A stretch of DNA of 64,000 nt from assembly GCA_029252555.1 (NCBI GenBank), contig JAQXBF010000015.1, positions 21,961-85,960 on the forward strand. Direction: 5' to 3'. The position numbers and the translations under genes are program-made. A model generated the notes under the pieces. That model had not been told where the DNA came from, ran no database searches, and saw only the letters and a program-made list of their open reading frames with translations. This DNA comes from Porticoccaceae bacterium. GTDB taxonomy: Bacteria > Pseudomonadota > Gammaproteobacteria > Pseudomonadales > Porticoccaceae. Positions 27,605-37,434 of this stretch are shown in pieces (positions within the stretch are counted from its first letter, which is position 1; every line of letters starts with the position of its first letter).

Positions 27605-29731
27605 TTAGCGGCCTAACTTCCAGCGGTAATATTTCTCCACCCAGCGCAATAGCCGCTCTGGGACATGCTTGCGCTTCCACTCCCCGGCCACATATTTATT
27701 GGCCTCGCTAAGAGTTGGGTAGCTATGAATGGTGGCAAGAATTTTATTTAGGCCGAGGTTATATTTCATCGCTGTCACAAATTCGGTGATTAATTCGCCG
27801 GCCTGAGGGCCAAAAATAGTCGCCCCAAGAATACGGTCACTACCCGTGGCTGTGAGCACTTTAACCATACCCTTGGCATCGCCGTCTGCAATGGCACGAT
27901 CTAAATCTGATAGATCATAGGTTGTTACCTCTATCTCGATACCCTGCTCTGCGGCTTGCTTTTCATTGAGACCCACTCGCGCAAGCTGCGGATCGGTGAA
28001 AATTACCTCGGGCATTACCCGGTAGTCTGCGGCAAATTTTTTAAACTGACCAAACAGTGCATTGACTCCGGCAAACCAGGCCTGATGCCCCGCTGCATGG
28101 GTGAGCTGATAGGGGCCAGCCACATCACCACAGGCAAAAATTGTTGGGCAGCTAGTGCGCAGATACTGATCAACGCTGACCGTGCCATTTTCATTAATTC
28201 CGAGGCCTAGCTCCTCTAGACCAAAGCCGGTGGTATTGGCGCGGCGACCGACGGCCACCAGTACACGGTCAAATTCAACCCTAATATGGTTACTCGCAGG
28301 GCTGGAGAGCAATGCGCTGTGGACTGCAGCCTCAGAATTAAATGATGTCACTCTATAGTTGGTCATTATCTGCACTCCCTCATCATTCAGCTGCTGAGTG
28401 ACTCTCGCCGCCACATCTGCATCTTCTTTGGGCAGTAGCTGGGGCATTGCATCGACCAATGTGACCTGGGAACCTAGGCGCTGAAGAGCCTGGGCCATCT
28501 CACAGCCAATGGCCCCACCACCCATAACCAGCAGCCTTGGAGGCAATGTTTGTAGCTGCCACAGATTTTCTGATGTCAGGGGGTCGGCACTGGCTATGCC
28601 TGGAATCTTTGGAATAATCGGGCTGGCACCGGTAGCCAGAATAATCTTTTCTGCACTTAGGGTACGGCCATCAACCTCCACCTGCCAGGGGCTAATAAAC
28701 CGAGCCTCCCCCGCAACACAGTGCACGCCCAGGTTAGTAAAACGCTCAACTGAGTCATGGGGTTCAATCTCTTTTATCACCTCCTGAACCCGGCCCATGA
28801 CTTTGGCGAAGTCGACCTTAGGGCTGCCTGCATTGATACCAAACTGGTTGGCGCGCTCAATTTCAACAACGGATTTTGCTGCCCTAATAAGCGCCTTGCT
28901 TGGGACACAGCCGGTATTTAAGCAGTCGCCTCCCATCTGCGCCTTTTCAATAAGCATTACTTTGGCTTTAACAGTGACTGCGATGTAAGCACTTACTAAC
29001 CCTGCACTACCTGCCCCTACAACAAGAAGGTTGGCGTCAAACTTTTTAGGCCGCTTGAAGCCCCTTAGGCCCTTGCGCCGCTTAGCCAGACCAAGAAGCT
29101 GGCGGGCGATAAATGGAAAGATCGCCAGCAGTACAAAAGAAAACACCAATTGCGGGGTTAAAATACCGGCGGTGGAAAATTCTTCAACAGCCCCAAGGCT
29201 GGCCCCAGCATTAACAAAGACCACGGTGCCTGCAAGCATGCCAATCTGGCTGACCCAATAAAAGGTGCGCACCCGAATGGGCATCAGCCCCATCACCAGA
29301 TTAATCACCCAGAATGGGAATAGAGGTATCAGGCGCAGACTAAATAGGTAGAAAGCACCATCTTTTTCCACGCCCTGATTGATAGTGGTCAAATAGCGGG
29401 CAAATTTATGCTGTACCCAGTCCTTTAAAATAAAGCGAGAAACCAGAAAAGCCAGGGTGGCGCCAATGGTGCTGGCGAAAGACACGATTAATATTCCCGC
29501 CCAGAGGTCAAATATCATGCCGCCAATAATAGTCAGCAGCGCAGCGCCAGGCAGAGACAGGCCTGTGGCGGCGATATAGATAAGAAAATAAATCAACGCC
29601 GTGAGCTGCGGCTGTTGTTCGTAAAGGTCGCTAAAGAAGCTGAGAGACAGGTATTGCTGGCCATCTAATATCAGGTAGGCCGCGCCCGCTAAGCCAATTA
29701 GTACAATTATTGCAGATTTTGGGGTCGCCAT
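27605..29731 (-). CDS. TVP38/TMEM64 membrane domain fused to mercuric-reductase-like disulfide reductase
   Basis: A 708-residue two-domain protein. Residues 1 to about 215 are a SNARE-associated/TVP38 (DedA-like) membrane domain with about six helices and LRLIPLFPFWVINLVMGL. From about 232 an FAD/NAD(P) disulfide oxidoreductase begins: LVVGAGSAGLVSA, the redox pair C270 and C275 in GGDCLNTGCVPSKA, MGGGAIGCEMAQAL for NAD(P)H, FACGDVAGP and the C-terminal IHSYPTLSEANKY dimer motif. The MerA C-terminal vicinal cysteines and N-terminal metal-binding domain are absent, so mercury reduction is unlikely. Such fusions occur in other marine bacteria; the substrate is unknown. Confidence 0.88.
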   Translation of the reverse strand: MATPKSAIIVLIGLAGAAYLILDGQQYLSLSFFSDLYEQQPQLTALIYFLIYIAATGLSLPGAALLTIIGGMIFDLWAGILIVSFASTIGATLAFLVSRFILKDWVQHKFARYLTTINQGVEKDGAFYLFSLRLIPLFPFWVINLVMGLMPIRVRTFYWVSQIGMLAGTVVFVNAGASLGAVEEFSTAGILTPQLVFSFVLLAIFPFIARQLLGLAKRRKGLRGFKRPKKFDANLLVVGAGSAGLVSAYIAVTVKAKVMLIEKAQMGGDCLNTGCVPSKALIRAAKSVVEIERANQFGINAGSPKVDFAKVMGRVQEVIKEIEPHDSVERFTNLGVHCVAGEARFISPWQVEVDGRTLSAEKIILATGASPIIPKIPGIASADPLTSENLWQLQTLPPRLLVMGGGAIGCEMAQALQRLGSQVTLVDAMPQLLPKEDADVAARVTQQLNDEGVQIMTNYRVTSFNSEAAVHSALLSSPASNHIRVEFDRVLVAVGRRANTTGFGLEELGLGINENGTVSVDQYLRTSCPTIFACGDVAGPYQLTHAAGHQAWFAGVNALFGQFKKFAADYRVMPEVIFTDPQLARVGLNEKQAAEQGIEIEVTTYDLSDLDRAIADGDAKGMVKVLTATGSDRILGATIFGPQAGELITEFVTAMKYNLGLNKILATIHSYPTLSEANKYVAGEWKRKHVPERLLRWVEKYYRWKLGR

Positions 29732-29905
29732 AACTCACCTTATCCTATTTGTTATGCACTCAGACCAATTGTGCTCAGCAGTTTGCATAGTCTAAATCTT
29801 TCAGGATGATTGTGTATATCGTTTGTTGCGGCCATAAACCTAATGTTATTATGTCAAAAACAGCGTTTCGCTAAAATAAAACCCAATTACCGGAGACCTA
29901 TTCCA

Positions 29906-30232
29906 ATGAGCGACAATATTGTTCATGTCACTGACGCTAGCTTTGAAACTGACGTACTACAATCTGATATTCCTGCACTGGTTGATTTTTGGGCGGAATG
30001 GTGTGGCCCATGCAAAATGATAGCGCCCATCCTTGACGAGATTTCAGCCGAGTACGCTGGCAAGATCAAAATTTGCAAAGTCGATGTAGACAGCAACCCT
30101 GAAACAGCGGCTAAATTTAATGTTCGTGGTATTCCAACTTTGTTGGTGTTTAAAAATGGTGCTGTTGAAGCAACCAAAGTCGGCGCTCTCTCAAAGGGTC
30201 AGCTGACGGAATTTGTTGATACCCAAGTCTAA
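29906..30232 (+). CDS. trxA: Thioredoxin 1
   Basis: Cytoplasmic disulfide reductant of 108 residues. The active site WCGPC is at 32-36, with [20 protein letters not shown] and the cis-proline segment [16 protein letters not shown] 29906 has GGAGA about nine bases upstream; a longer in-frame extension to 29810 is not part of thioredoxin. A terminator follows at 30240. trxA before rho is a conserved gammaproteobacterial order. Confidence 0.98.
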   Translation: MSDNIVHVTDASFETDVLQSDIPALVDFWAEWCGPCKMIAPILDEISAEYAGKIKICKVDVDSNPETAAKFNVRGIPTLLVFKNGAVEATKVGALSKGQLTEFVDTQV

Positions 30233-30239
30233 AGTTTGC

Positions 30240-30270
30240 TGTGGCCCTGATTACAGGGCCACAAAATTTT
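30240..30270 (+). terminator. Terminator after trxA
   Basis: A perfect 10-bp stem TGTGGCCCTG/CAGGGCCACA with an ATTA loop (30240-30263) is followed by AAATTTT. It separates trxA from rho. Confidence 0.8.
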
Positions 30271-30443
30271 CTTGCGCTTTGCTCAACCATCGCTATACTT
30301 CGACCATTAATTTCTACTTGTGCCTGTTCTGACGCCCAACCCTATTCTTTTTTGTGCCAAATGCGGCTTAACTATACCCAATCAATTTCAAGACTTTTAA
30401 GTCACCCAATCCTCTCAATCCTATAGCAATGTAAAACCATCTT

Positions 30444-31703
30444 ATGAATCTATCAGAATTAAAACAAAAACCTATCGACGAACTATTGGAAATGACAGCC
30501 TCTGCGGGGCTCGACAACCTGGCTCGCTCAAGAAAACAAGACATTATCTTTGCCCTGCTCAAGAAGCACGCTAAAAGCGGCGAAGACATTTACGGCGACG
30601 GTGTATTAGAGATACTCCCAGACGGCTTCGGCTTTCTCCGTTCTGCTGGCGCCTCATACCTTGCAGGCCCAGATGACATTTATGTGTCACCCAGCCAGAT
30701 TCGACGCTTCAACCTGCGCACTGGCGACGGCATTGCCGGTAAAATTAGGCCGCCTAAAGATGGTGAGCGCTACTTTGCCATGCTCAAGGTTGACGAGATC
30801 AACTTCGATGCCCCAGAAAATGCCCGCAACAAAATTCTCTTTGAAAACCTGACACCATTGTTCCCCGACCAACGTCTGACCCTGGAAGCAGGTAATGGCT
30901 CAACGGAAGATTTGACCGGCCGAATTATCGATTTGGTGTCACCCATAGGTAAAGGGCAGCGTGGCTTGATTGTTGCACCGCCAAAAGCCGGTAAAACCAT
31001 TATGATGCAGAATATCGCCCAGTCGATTATTCGCAACAACCCCGAGTGTTATATCATCGTGCTGTTGATTGATGAGCGTCCGGAAGAAGTAACAGAAATG
31101 CAGCGCACAGTGCGTGGCGAGGTGATTGCTTCAACTTTTGATGAGCCACCAAATCGTCATGTTCAGGTTGCCGAGATGGTCATCGAAAAAGCCAAGCGTC
31201 TGGTAGAACACAAAAAAGACGTGGTTATTTTGCTCGACTCCATCACGCGTTTAGCCCGTGCCTACAACACCGTTATTCCATCCTCCGGTAAAGTACTCAC
31301 CGGTGGTGTTGATGCCCATGCATTAGAAAAGCCCAAGCGTTTCTTTGGTGCCGCCCGAAATATCGAACATGGTGGCAGCTTGAGTATTATCGCTACTGCG
31401 CTGGTTGAGACCGGTTCGAAAATGGATGAAGTGATCTACGAAGAATTTAAAGGCACAGGTAATATGGAGCTTATTCTGGATCGCAAGATTGCAGAGAAGC
31501 GCGTTTACCCGTCTATTAATATTCGTCGTTCTGGTACTCGTCGTGAAGACTTACTAATGGACGAAGCCGAATTACAGCGGGTATGGATTCTACGTAAACT
31601 ACTCCACGATATGGAAGATCTCGGCGCAGCGGAATTTATGGTTGAGAAGCTGAAAGGCTTTAAGAACAACGCCGAATTCTTTGGTGCAATGAAACGCAAA
31701 TAG
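30444..31703 (+). CDS. rho: Transcription termination factor Rho
   Basis: Hexameric RNA helicase that ends transcription. The N-terminal SAP-like helix ([17 protein letters not shown]), the RNA-binding domain with [15 protein letters not shown], Walker [10 protein letters not shown], Walker [17 protein letters not shown] and the Q/R-loop segments are complete in 419 residues. About 170 bases of leader lie between the trxA terminator and the ATG; no specific regulatory structure was recognised in it. Confidence 0.98.
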   Translation: MNLSELKQKPIDELLEMTASAGLDNLARSRKQDIIFALLKKHAKSGEDIYGDGVLEILPDGFGFLRSAGASYLAGPDDIYVSPSQIRRFNLRTGDGIAGKIRPPKDGERYFAMLKVDEINFDAPENARNKILFENLTPLFPDQRLTLEAGNGSTEDLTGRIIDLVSPIGKGQRGLIVAPPKAGKTIMMQNIAQSIIRNNPECYIIVLLIDERPEEVTEMQRTVRGEVIASTFDEPPNRHVQVAEMVIEKAKRLVEHKKDVVILLDSITRLARAYNTVIPSSGKVLTGGVDAHALEKPKRFFGAARNIEHGGSLSIIATALVETGSKMDEVIYEEFKGTGNMELILDRKIAEKRVYPSINIRRSGTRREDLLMDEAELQRVWILRKLLHDMEDLGAAEFMVEKLKGFKNNAEFFGAMKRK

Positions 31704-31767
31704 TGCGCCAAAGATAGTGCATTCTGCGTATCATAATTTCTAACGCAGTGATCTAGGCTAAAGCCCT

Positions 31768-33240
31768 ATGAAATATTCCGACCTTCGCGAATTTATAGCT
31801 TTCCTCGAGCAACGGGGAGAGTTAGTTCGTATAGCCCAAGAAGTTGACCCCAACCTCGAGATGACCGAAATCAGTGACCGCACTCTTCGTGCCAAAGGTC
31901 CTGCACTGCTATTTGAAAACCCTAAGGGCTACGGCACTCCCGTGCTGTGCAATTTATTTGGCACACCAGAGCGTGTCGCTATGGGTATGGGTCAAGAGAG
32001 CGTCAATGCCCTGCGTGATGTGGGCACCCTGCTCGCTTTTTTAAAGGAACCTGAACCCCCCAAGGGTTTGCGTGATCTATGGGAAAAGCGCCATGACTTT
32101 AAGCAGGTGCTCAATATGCCTGTTAAAGAAGTAAGCAAAGCTCAGTGCCAAGAAATTGTGCTCGAAGGCGATGATGTTGACCTCGATAAACTGCCCATAC
32201 AAACCTGCTGGCCCGGCGATGTCGGCCCGCTAGTAACCTGGGCACTGGCCATTACCCGTGGCCCAGAAAAAGAGCGCCAAAATCTTGGCATATACCGCAT
32301 GCAGAAGATTAGCAAAAATAAATTAATTATGCGCTGGCTCGCCCATCGGGGCGGTGCTCTAGATTTTCGTGATTTCCAAAAGAAAAACCCGGGCAAGCCC
32401 TACCCTGTAGCCATCGCCTTAGGAGCTGACCCAGCGACTACATTGGGCGCAGTAACACCGGTACCAGACACATTATCTGAATATGCTTTTGCAGGGTTAT
32501 TAAGAGGCGAAAAAACTCAGGTAGTAAAATGTATTGGCAGCGACTTACAGGTACCCGCCAGTGCAGAATATATTCTTGAAGGTTTTTTGCATCCAGGGGA
32601 AAAAGCCGAAGAAGGCCCCTTTGGTGATCACACGGGTTACTATAATGAAGTGGAGACTTTTCCTGTCTTTACTATCGACCGAATAACCCACCGCAAAGAC
32701 CCAATTTATCACAGCACCTATACAGGCCGTCCACCAGATGAGCCTGCGATTTTAGGTGTGGCACTCAATGAAGTGTTTGTGCCAATACTGCAAAAACAGT
32801 TTCCGGAAATTGTCGATTTTTATCTTCCACCTGAAGGCTGCTCCTACCGCTTGGCAGTAGTAAGCATGAAGAAACAATATCCAGGGCATGCCAAGCGCGT
32901 GATGATGGGTGTTTGGTCATTCCTACGCCAGTTTATGTATACCAAGTTTGTGATTGTCACTGACGACGATGTGGATGTGCGCAACTGGGAAGATGTAATC
33001 TGGGCCATGACCACAAGAATGGATCCTACTCGGGATACCATGCTGATTGATAATACTCCCATCGACTATCTCGACTTTGCCTCACCGGTTTCTGGTTTGG
33101 GTTCAAAGATGGGTCTTGATGCAACCAACAAAATGCCTGGCGAAACTAATCGCGAATGGGGTGAGCCTATTGAGATGGACGATGCGGTGAAGCAGCGGGT
33201 TGATGCTCTTTGGGATGAGTTGGGTATTCCCTCTAAGTAG
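31768..33240 (+). CDS. ubiD: 3-octaprenyl-4-hydroxybenzoate decarboxylase UbiD
   Basis: Prenylated-FMN-dependent decarboxylase of ubiquinone synthesis. [22 protein letters not shown] at the start, [44 protein letters not shown] and the closing [17 protein letters not shown] are typical. Length 490 matches the family. It follows rho as in Pseudomonas. The partner flavin prenyltransferase ubiX is not in the window. Confidence 0.96.
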   Translation: MKYSDLREFIAFLEQRGELVRIAQEVDPNLEMTEISDRTLRAKGPALLFENPKGYGTPVLCNLFGTPERVAMGMGQESVNALRDVGTLLAFLKEPEPPKGLRDLWEKRHDFKQVLNMPVKEVSKAQCQEIVLEGDDVDLDKLPIQTCWPGDVGPLVTWALAITRGPEKERQNLGIYRMQKISKNKLIMRWLAHRGGALDFRDFQKKNPGKPYPVAIALGADPATTLGAVTPVPDTLSEYAFAGLLRGEKTQVVKCIGSDLQVPASAEYILEGFLHPGEKAEEGPFGDHTGYYNEVETFPVFTIDRITHRKDPIYHSTYTGRPPDEPAILGVALNEVFVPILQKQFPEIVDFYLPPEGCSYRLAVVSMKKQYPGHAKRVMMGVWSFLRQFMYTKFVIVTDDDVDVRNWEDVIWAMTTRMDPTRDTMLIDNTPIDYLDFASPVSGLGSKMGLDATNKMPGETNREWGEPIEMDDAVKQRVDALWDELGIPSK

Positions 33241-33380
33241 CTTTCAATAATAAAAAAAGGCTTTTTTTACAAAGCTATAGATTTTTATTTGCAGCTCTAT
33301 GGTCTTATTAGTCACTTAGCCCTTATAAAAAATCAGTATAAATTCGATCTAGGCCTTTCTATCTCGAACCAAAGATTTAA

Positions 33381-33738
33381 CGAGCGATAATCCGTTGGAT
33401 CACACTTGAAAGTTCGCGGACTATTGTTGAGCTCCCTAAATACCAGAGCAGAGTCTCAAATTTTCGCAAGGAAGGAGAGAGATCAAGCATCATTAATTAC
33501 TTGGCTTTTCATTCCCTGTCAGGCGGCATGATGCAAGGAACTGCGGGCATACGTAAGTTGCGTTGGTCTGCTCAAGGTAAGCGAATAAGTGGCAGTGTTC
33601 GCATTATTTATTATTGTCACAATAACAGTATGTCCCTTTTTCTTTTAACCCTATTTGGTAAAAGTGAATAGGCCAATCAATGAGCTTGCTAAATTCACCA
33701 ACCTTTTACTTAAGCATCATGGTGGTTCAAATGACTAA
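33381..33738 (+). pseudogene. HigB/RelE-type toxin relic
   Basis: The frame open from 33381 (after TAA 33378) reads RTIVELPKYQSRVSNFRKEG, SSIINYLAFHSLSGGMMQGT, AGIRKLRWSAQGKRISGSV, RIIYYCHNNSM and LFLLTLFGKSE, matching a RelE-superfamily HigB toxin. It stops at TAG 33669-33671, where the family usually continues KAN. The natural tail NELAKFTNLLLKHHGGSND with TAA 33736-33738 follows in another frame. No ATG, GTG or TTG precedes the conserved N-terminus. No antitoxin gene remains. Lesions: lost start, stop and frameshift. The stretch 33241-33380 before it shows nothing recognisable. Confidence 0.72.
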
Positions 33739-33769
33739 CGCTTTCTCGTGTATTAAGAAGGGTCTCTCT

Positions 33770-34053
33770 GAAGGTGATGCATTTGCAATGGACAGTTTGG
33801 GGAAAGCAGGAAAAGATGCATTCACCTTTAAAACATCTGTGGCTAATTTTGATTTTTTGAGCGGCCACCCGGGTTATCAGCCAGTGTCTTATTTTTAGCT
33901 TCTCGGGGAATGAAATGGATGCAGCAATATGATGCTCCTGCTTCAGAAGATAAGGAGCTGGTGTATTACATTGAAGAGTCTCACCGCATCGTGCCTTTGG
34001 GTCTCAGCAAGAAAAAACAAAAAGAACTTGGGCTCAACCAAGAAACTAATTAA
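33770..34053 (+). pseudogene. MmcQ/YjbR-family protein relic
   Basis: One frame gives FAMDSLGKAGKDAFTFKTS, NFDFLSGHPGYQPVSYF and then TAG at 33896. Shifting by one base in the preceding T-run (33892-33896) restores LASRGMKWMQQYDAPASED, then ELVYYIEESHRIVPLGLSKK and KQKELGL to TAA 34051-34053. Together these match the central and C-terminal parts of the YjbR (DUF419) family, whose usual features are an F-K-T/V-S strand, PAPYLASRGMKW-like turn and a C-terminal LSKKxxxELGL helix. The normal N-terminus is missing, replaced by the tail of the toxin relic. Family assignment is from memory of the motif pattern. Confidence 0.6.
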
Positions 34054-34123
34054 TGCATACATCAGTAGAAATTTTTCTCATGAATGGTAGTCTGGTGTTG
34101 TACTAACCAGATCACCTATAGAC

Positions 34124-34624
34124 ATGATTACTTATCGATTGGCCCTAAGGGCCGAACTAGCACAACTCAAGACCTTTCTATTTGAGCACGGCCCCAACCC
34201 ATGGAATCATTTGCCGGTCGATGGCATTGACTATGAGTTCGATCTTATCGCTCAAGAAAAAGCGTCTGCACTAATGACTGTTGATGGCGATAAGTTGGTT
34301 GGCTTTGCTATTTTTTATCATCCCAAAACACTTCCCGAAAAATATCTGCAATACAGCGGCTCCGAGTCGGCAGTTTATATTGCTGAGGTGTTGGTGCAAA
34401 GACGCTGTAGGAGTCAGGGCATTGGCCATAATTTGCTATCGTTGATTATTGACCGCGCGCCTGACTTAGGTGCCTCTATGCTATTGATTGACCGCCATGA
34501 GGAGAACCTCGCCTCGGCGGGGATGATGCGCAAAGCGGGGTTTGTAGAGTTAAGTACCTATCTTGACCTGGATCGACGGGACTATGGCAGCCGCAAAACA
34601 ACCGTTATGGGCTATAGGTTGTAG
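34124..34624 (+). CDS. GNAT-family N-acetyltransferase
   Basis: Acetyl-CoA-dependent transferase of 166 residues; the substrate is unknown. The acetyl-CoA loop is RRCRSQGIGHNLL (motif A, Q/R-x-x-G-x-G/A type), preceded by the beta-4 strand YIAEVLVQ and followed by ENLASAGMMRKAGF, the usual motif B. The N-terminus (ITYRLALRAELAQLKTFLFEHG) is ordinary for the fold. It follows the pseudogene region and is probably single. Confidence 0.85.
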   Translation: MITYRLALRAELAQLKTFLFEHGPNPWNHLPVDGIDYEFDLIAQEKASALMTVDGDKLVGFAIFYHPKTLPEKYLQYSGSESAVYIAEVLVQRRCRSQGIGHNLLSLIIDRAPDLGASMLLIDRHEENLASAGMMRKAGFVELSTYLDLDRRDYGSRKTTVMGYRL

Positions 34625-34737
34625 GCTGTATGCTTGGAGCGACTAGTTGGAGACTAGCAGTTAACGCGGACTATTCTGTCTTACTGCTGTTATGATTGCC
34701 TAAAGTAATAATTAATGGCAGCACCCGGGGAAAGGTT

Positions 34738-36102
34738 ATGGAACAGTCTAGCAACAAGCCGGCCGTAAAAAACCCATTTCGCCTGCTTACTCAGCGGCGC
34801 TTTTTGCCGTTCTTTGTTACTCAGTTCCTTGGTGCGCTTAATGACAATTTATTTAAGAATGCCCTGCTGGTAATTGTTGTGAGCACCGCTGTTGCCGGTG
34901 CCGATAGCAGCACCAACTTTACGACTAATCTGGCTGCAGGGCTTTTTATACTGCCCTATTTCCTGTTTTCTACCACTGCTGGTCAACTGGCAGATCGCTA
35001 TGATAAAGCCTTGCTGATAAGGCGGATTAAGTTTGCTGAAATTATTCTGATGGTGGCGGGCTGCTATGCCCTATGGCTTGGTGATGTGAACTGGATGCTG
35101 GCTATTCTATTTTTGCTGGGGGTGCAGTCGGCCTTTTTTGGGCCAATAAAGTATTCTATTATCCCTCAGCACCTCAGCAGCGATGAATTGTTGGCGGGCA
35201 ATGCTCACGTAGGCATGGGCACCTTTGTTTCTATTCTGCTGGGTACGCTGATTGGTGGGTGGCTTGTAACTGCTGATCAAGGGCCGATCTATGTAGGCGT
35301 GCTGGCCATTGGCTTTGCGATGATTGGCTGGTTATGTAGCCGACAGATTCCGGATGCTCCGGCAGACAGCACCTCTGGCATTGACAAGTTGAGCCTCAAT
35401 CCTATTCGTGTAACTGCTCATAATTACAAGCTGGCGCGAGAAAACTCGATGGTCTTCCATTGTATTTTGGGTATCTCTTGGTTTTGGCTTTATGGCGGTG
35501 CGTTTTTAACTCAGGTGCCTAATTTTGCTTTGACAGTGCTGAAGGGTGACCCCACATTAATTTCTGTTCTGCTTGCCGCATTTATTGTTGGGGTGGCTAA
35601 GGGGTCGCTACTGTGCCATCGCTTTTCGAGCGGCAACGTCGAGCCAGGGTTGGTACCTTTGGGTGGGCTGGGCCTGAGCCTATTCTCGATTGACCTTTAC
35701 TTCACCTCCAACGCGTACCAAGCAGGGAATCTGCTGACTGAGGCTATTTTGCCTATGCAATTCTTGGGGCTGGGCACGGGCATACATATTATGCTGGATC
35801 TGATGTTTATCGGTATGTTTGGCGGGTTTTTGATAGTGCCGCTCTACTCTATGATTCAGGAGCGCACCTCTGGTGACAGGCGCGCTCGGGTTATTTCCGT
35901 GAATAATATTTTCAATGCGCTTTATATGGTGACTGGCGCGGTTCTCGGGATTTTGTTTCTAAGTGTTCTGGGTTGGACGATTCCCCAGTTCTTTCTCGCT
36001 ATAGCCTTGCTCAATATTTTGATGTTGGGGGCTATCTTTTACTCTGCTCCAGAATTCATCTATCGATTTAGTGCCTGGATAACCAGCTTAATAAGGTCTT
36101 AA
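34738..36102 (+). CDS. LplT-like MFS transporter
   Basis: Major-facilitator protein of 454 residues with about twelve helices. FVTQFLGALNDNLFKNALLV near the N-terminus, GQLADRYDKALLIRR and FGPIKYSIIPQHL are hallmarks of the lysophospholipid transporter LplT, which in many bacteria is fused to or followed by the acyltransferase Aas. No acyltransferase or acyl-ACP synthetase domain is present here or next door, so the partner, if any, is elsewhere. ATG 34738 has AAAGG a few bases upstream; an earlier in-frame codon at 34696 is less likely. Confidence 0.85.
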   Translation: MEQSSNKPAVKNPFRLLTQRRFLPFFVTQFLGALNDNLFKNALLVIVVSTAVAGADSSTNFTTNLAAGLFILPYFLFSTTAGQLADRYDKALLIRRIKFAEIILMVAGCYALWLGDVNWMLAILFLLGVQSAFFGPIKYSIIPQHLSSDELLAGNAHVGMGTFVSILLGTLIGGWLVTADQGPIYVGVLAIGFAMIGWLCSRQIPDAPADSTSGIDKLSLNPIRVTAHNYKLARENSMVFHCILGISWFWLYGGAFLTQVPNFALTVLKGDPTLISVLLAAFIVGVAKGSLLCHRFSSGNVEPGLVPLGGLGLSLFSIDLYFTSNAYQAGNLLTEAILPMQFLGLGTGIHIMLDLMFIGMFGGFLIVPLYSMIQERTSGDRRARVISVNNIFNALYMVTGAVLGILFLSVLGWTIPQFFLAIALLNILMLGAIFYSAPEFIYRFSAWITSLIRS

Positions 36103-36141
36103 TAGGCGCCAACAGTAAGCGAATCTGGTTGATTTTAGTGG

Positions 36142-36184
36142 GCGTATAAAGTCAACCTTATTAAGAATTGCCCGTTTTATACGC
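36142..36184. promoter_or_regulatory. Spaced inverted repeat before the RND operon
   Basis: GCGTATAAA (36142-36150) and TTTATACGC (36176-36184) form a perfect 9-bp inverted repeat 25 bases apart, about 45 bases before the adaptor gene. It may be an operator for the efflux pair. No regulator gene adjoins. Confidence 0.35.
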
Positions 36185-36228
36185 GTCAACACCTAAACAA
36201 CTCGATACTCACAAAGGTTCAAAGATTC

Positions 36229-37434
36229 ATGCCCCTGGTAAGCCAAAAAGGAAGAGTTACTCTGATAGTGTTAATTATTGGAGTTTCTTTAATTGCTACC
36301 CTTGCGCTATTAAAGCCCAAAGCTCAACGTGCCCCTTTCAAACCTCGTCCGCCACTGCCTGTGGAGGTGCTTGTGGTGAAGCCCTCTGCAATAAAAATTA
36401 CGGTCAGCTCTCAGGGCACGGTGGCTCCAAAGCGGGAAATTGATTTAGTCTCCCAAGTCTCTGGGCGGGTTGTGTCTGTGGCCAATAATTATGCTAACGG
36501 TGGGTTTTTCCAGAGCAATGAACAGCTAGTGCAAATCGAGCCTGCAGACTATGAATTTTCTGTTATTCGCGCCAAGGCCCAAGAGGCCAGAGCTGAGGAG
36601 CAGGTTGCTCTGGAGCAGGGCCGGTCAAGACAGGCCAAACGCGAATGGCGCGATCTCGGAGATAAAACCGCGAATAAATTATTTTTGCGCCAGCCCCAAC
36701 TCAATGCCGCTAGGGCCGCTTTGGAGTCGGCTCGCGCTGATGTCCAAAAAGCCAAGCTTGATCTAGCTCGCACTGGCATTAGTGCGCCGTTTCAGGGTCG
36801 GATTCGTCGCACATTCGTCAATCTTGGTCAGTATGTAACCCCCGGCACAAAAATCGCCAAGGTGTACAGTACCAATGTGGTTGAGGTGCGGCTGCCTCTA
36901 GCAGACCGGCAGGCTATTTTGGTAGATTTGCCGATCAACTTTGAGGATAGCCAGGCGGAGACCTATCCGCAGGTGATGCTGAGCAGTCGTGTTGGCGAGG
37001 TGGACTATGAGTGGCAGGGGCGAATTGTGCGCACTGATGCTTCCATTGATGTGCAGAGCCGCATGACCTATGCGGTTGCGGAGGTGAAGAATCCCTTTAA
37101 ATCCTCAGCGGGTGACTCCCGCCCGCCAATGAGTATTGGCCTGTTTGTCGAGGGGCAGATTGATGGCAAAGTTATTAAAAATGCAGTGTACCTGCCCAGA
37201 CAGGCTGTCTATAAAGGCAACCAGATATTGGTTTTGAATGATGATAATGAAATTGACTTTCAAACCATCTCGGTGCTGCGCTCGAACCCTGTGAATGTTA
37301 TAGCGGTCGGCATCGACCCTGGCACCAAGGTGGTGACCACCCGCATTGCTCTGGCAATCGCTGGTATGAAAGTTGCGCCATCTTTGGCCCCCTCTGTCGC
37401 CAGTTCTGATGCGATGGCGGGAGACCAGTCATGA
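36229..37434 (+). CDS. RND efflux periplasmic adaptor (MFP)
   Basis: Membrane-fusion subunit of a tripartite efflux pump, anchored by one N-terminal helix (about residues 8-26, LIVLIIGVSLIATLALL). The lipoyl/barrel-sandwich halves read SQGTVAPKREIDLVSQVSGRV and ARTGISAPFQGRIRRTFVNLGQYV; between them lies an alpha-hairpin rich in A, E, R and Q. Length is 401. The stop overlaps the transporter gene as ATGA. The outer-membrane channel gene is not present. Confidence 0.92.
   Translation: MPLVSQKGRVTLIVLIIGVSLIATLALLKPKAQRAPFKPRPPLPVEVLVVKPSAIKITVSSQGTVAPKREIDLVSQVSGRVVSVANNYANGGFFQSNEQLVQIEPADYEFSVIRAKAQEARAEEQVALEQGRSRQAKREWRDLGDKTANKLFLRQPQLNAARAALESARADVQKAKLDLARTGISAPFQGRIRRTFVNLGQYVTPGTKIAKVYSTNVVEVRLPLADRQAILVDLPINFEDSQAETYPQVMLSSRVGEVDYEWQGRIVRTDASIDVQSRMTYAVAEVKNPFKSSAGDSRPPMSIGLFVEGQIDGKVIKNAVYLPRQAVYKGNQILVLNDDNEIDFQTISVLRSNPVNVIAVGIDPGTKVVTTRIALAIAGMKVAPSLAPSVASSDAMAGDQS

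Noticed and set aside
33243..33275. AAAAAAAGGCTTTTTTT as terminator of ubiD
   Set aside because: The A/T arms with a two-base core do not form a stable GC stem.
33680..33898. 72-codon open frame beginning MSLLNSPTFYL
   Set aside because: Its first part is the out-of-frame tail of the toxin relic and its second part is the YjbR relic before the frameshift, so it is not an independent gene.
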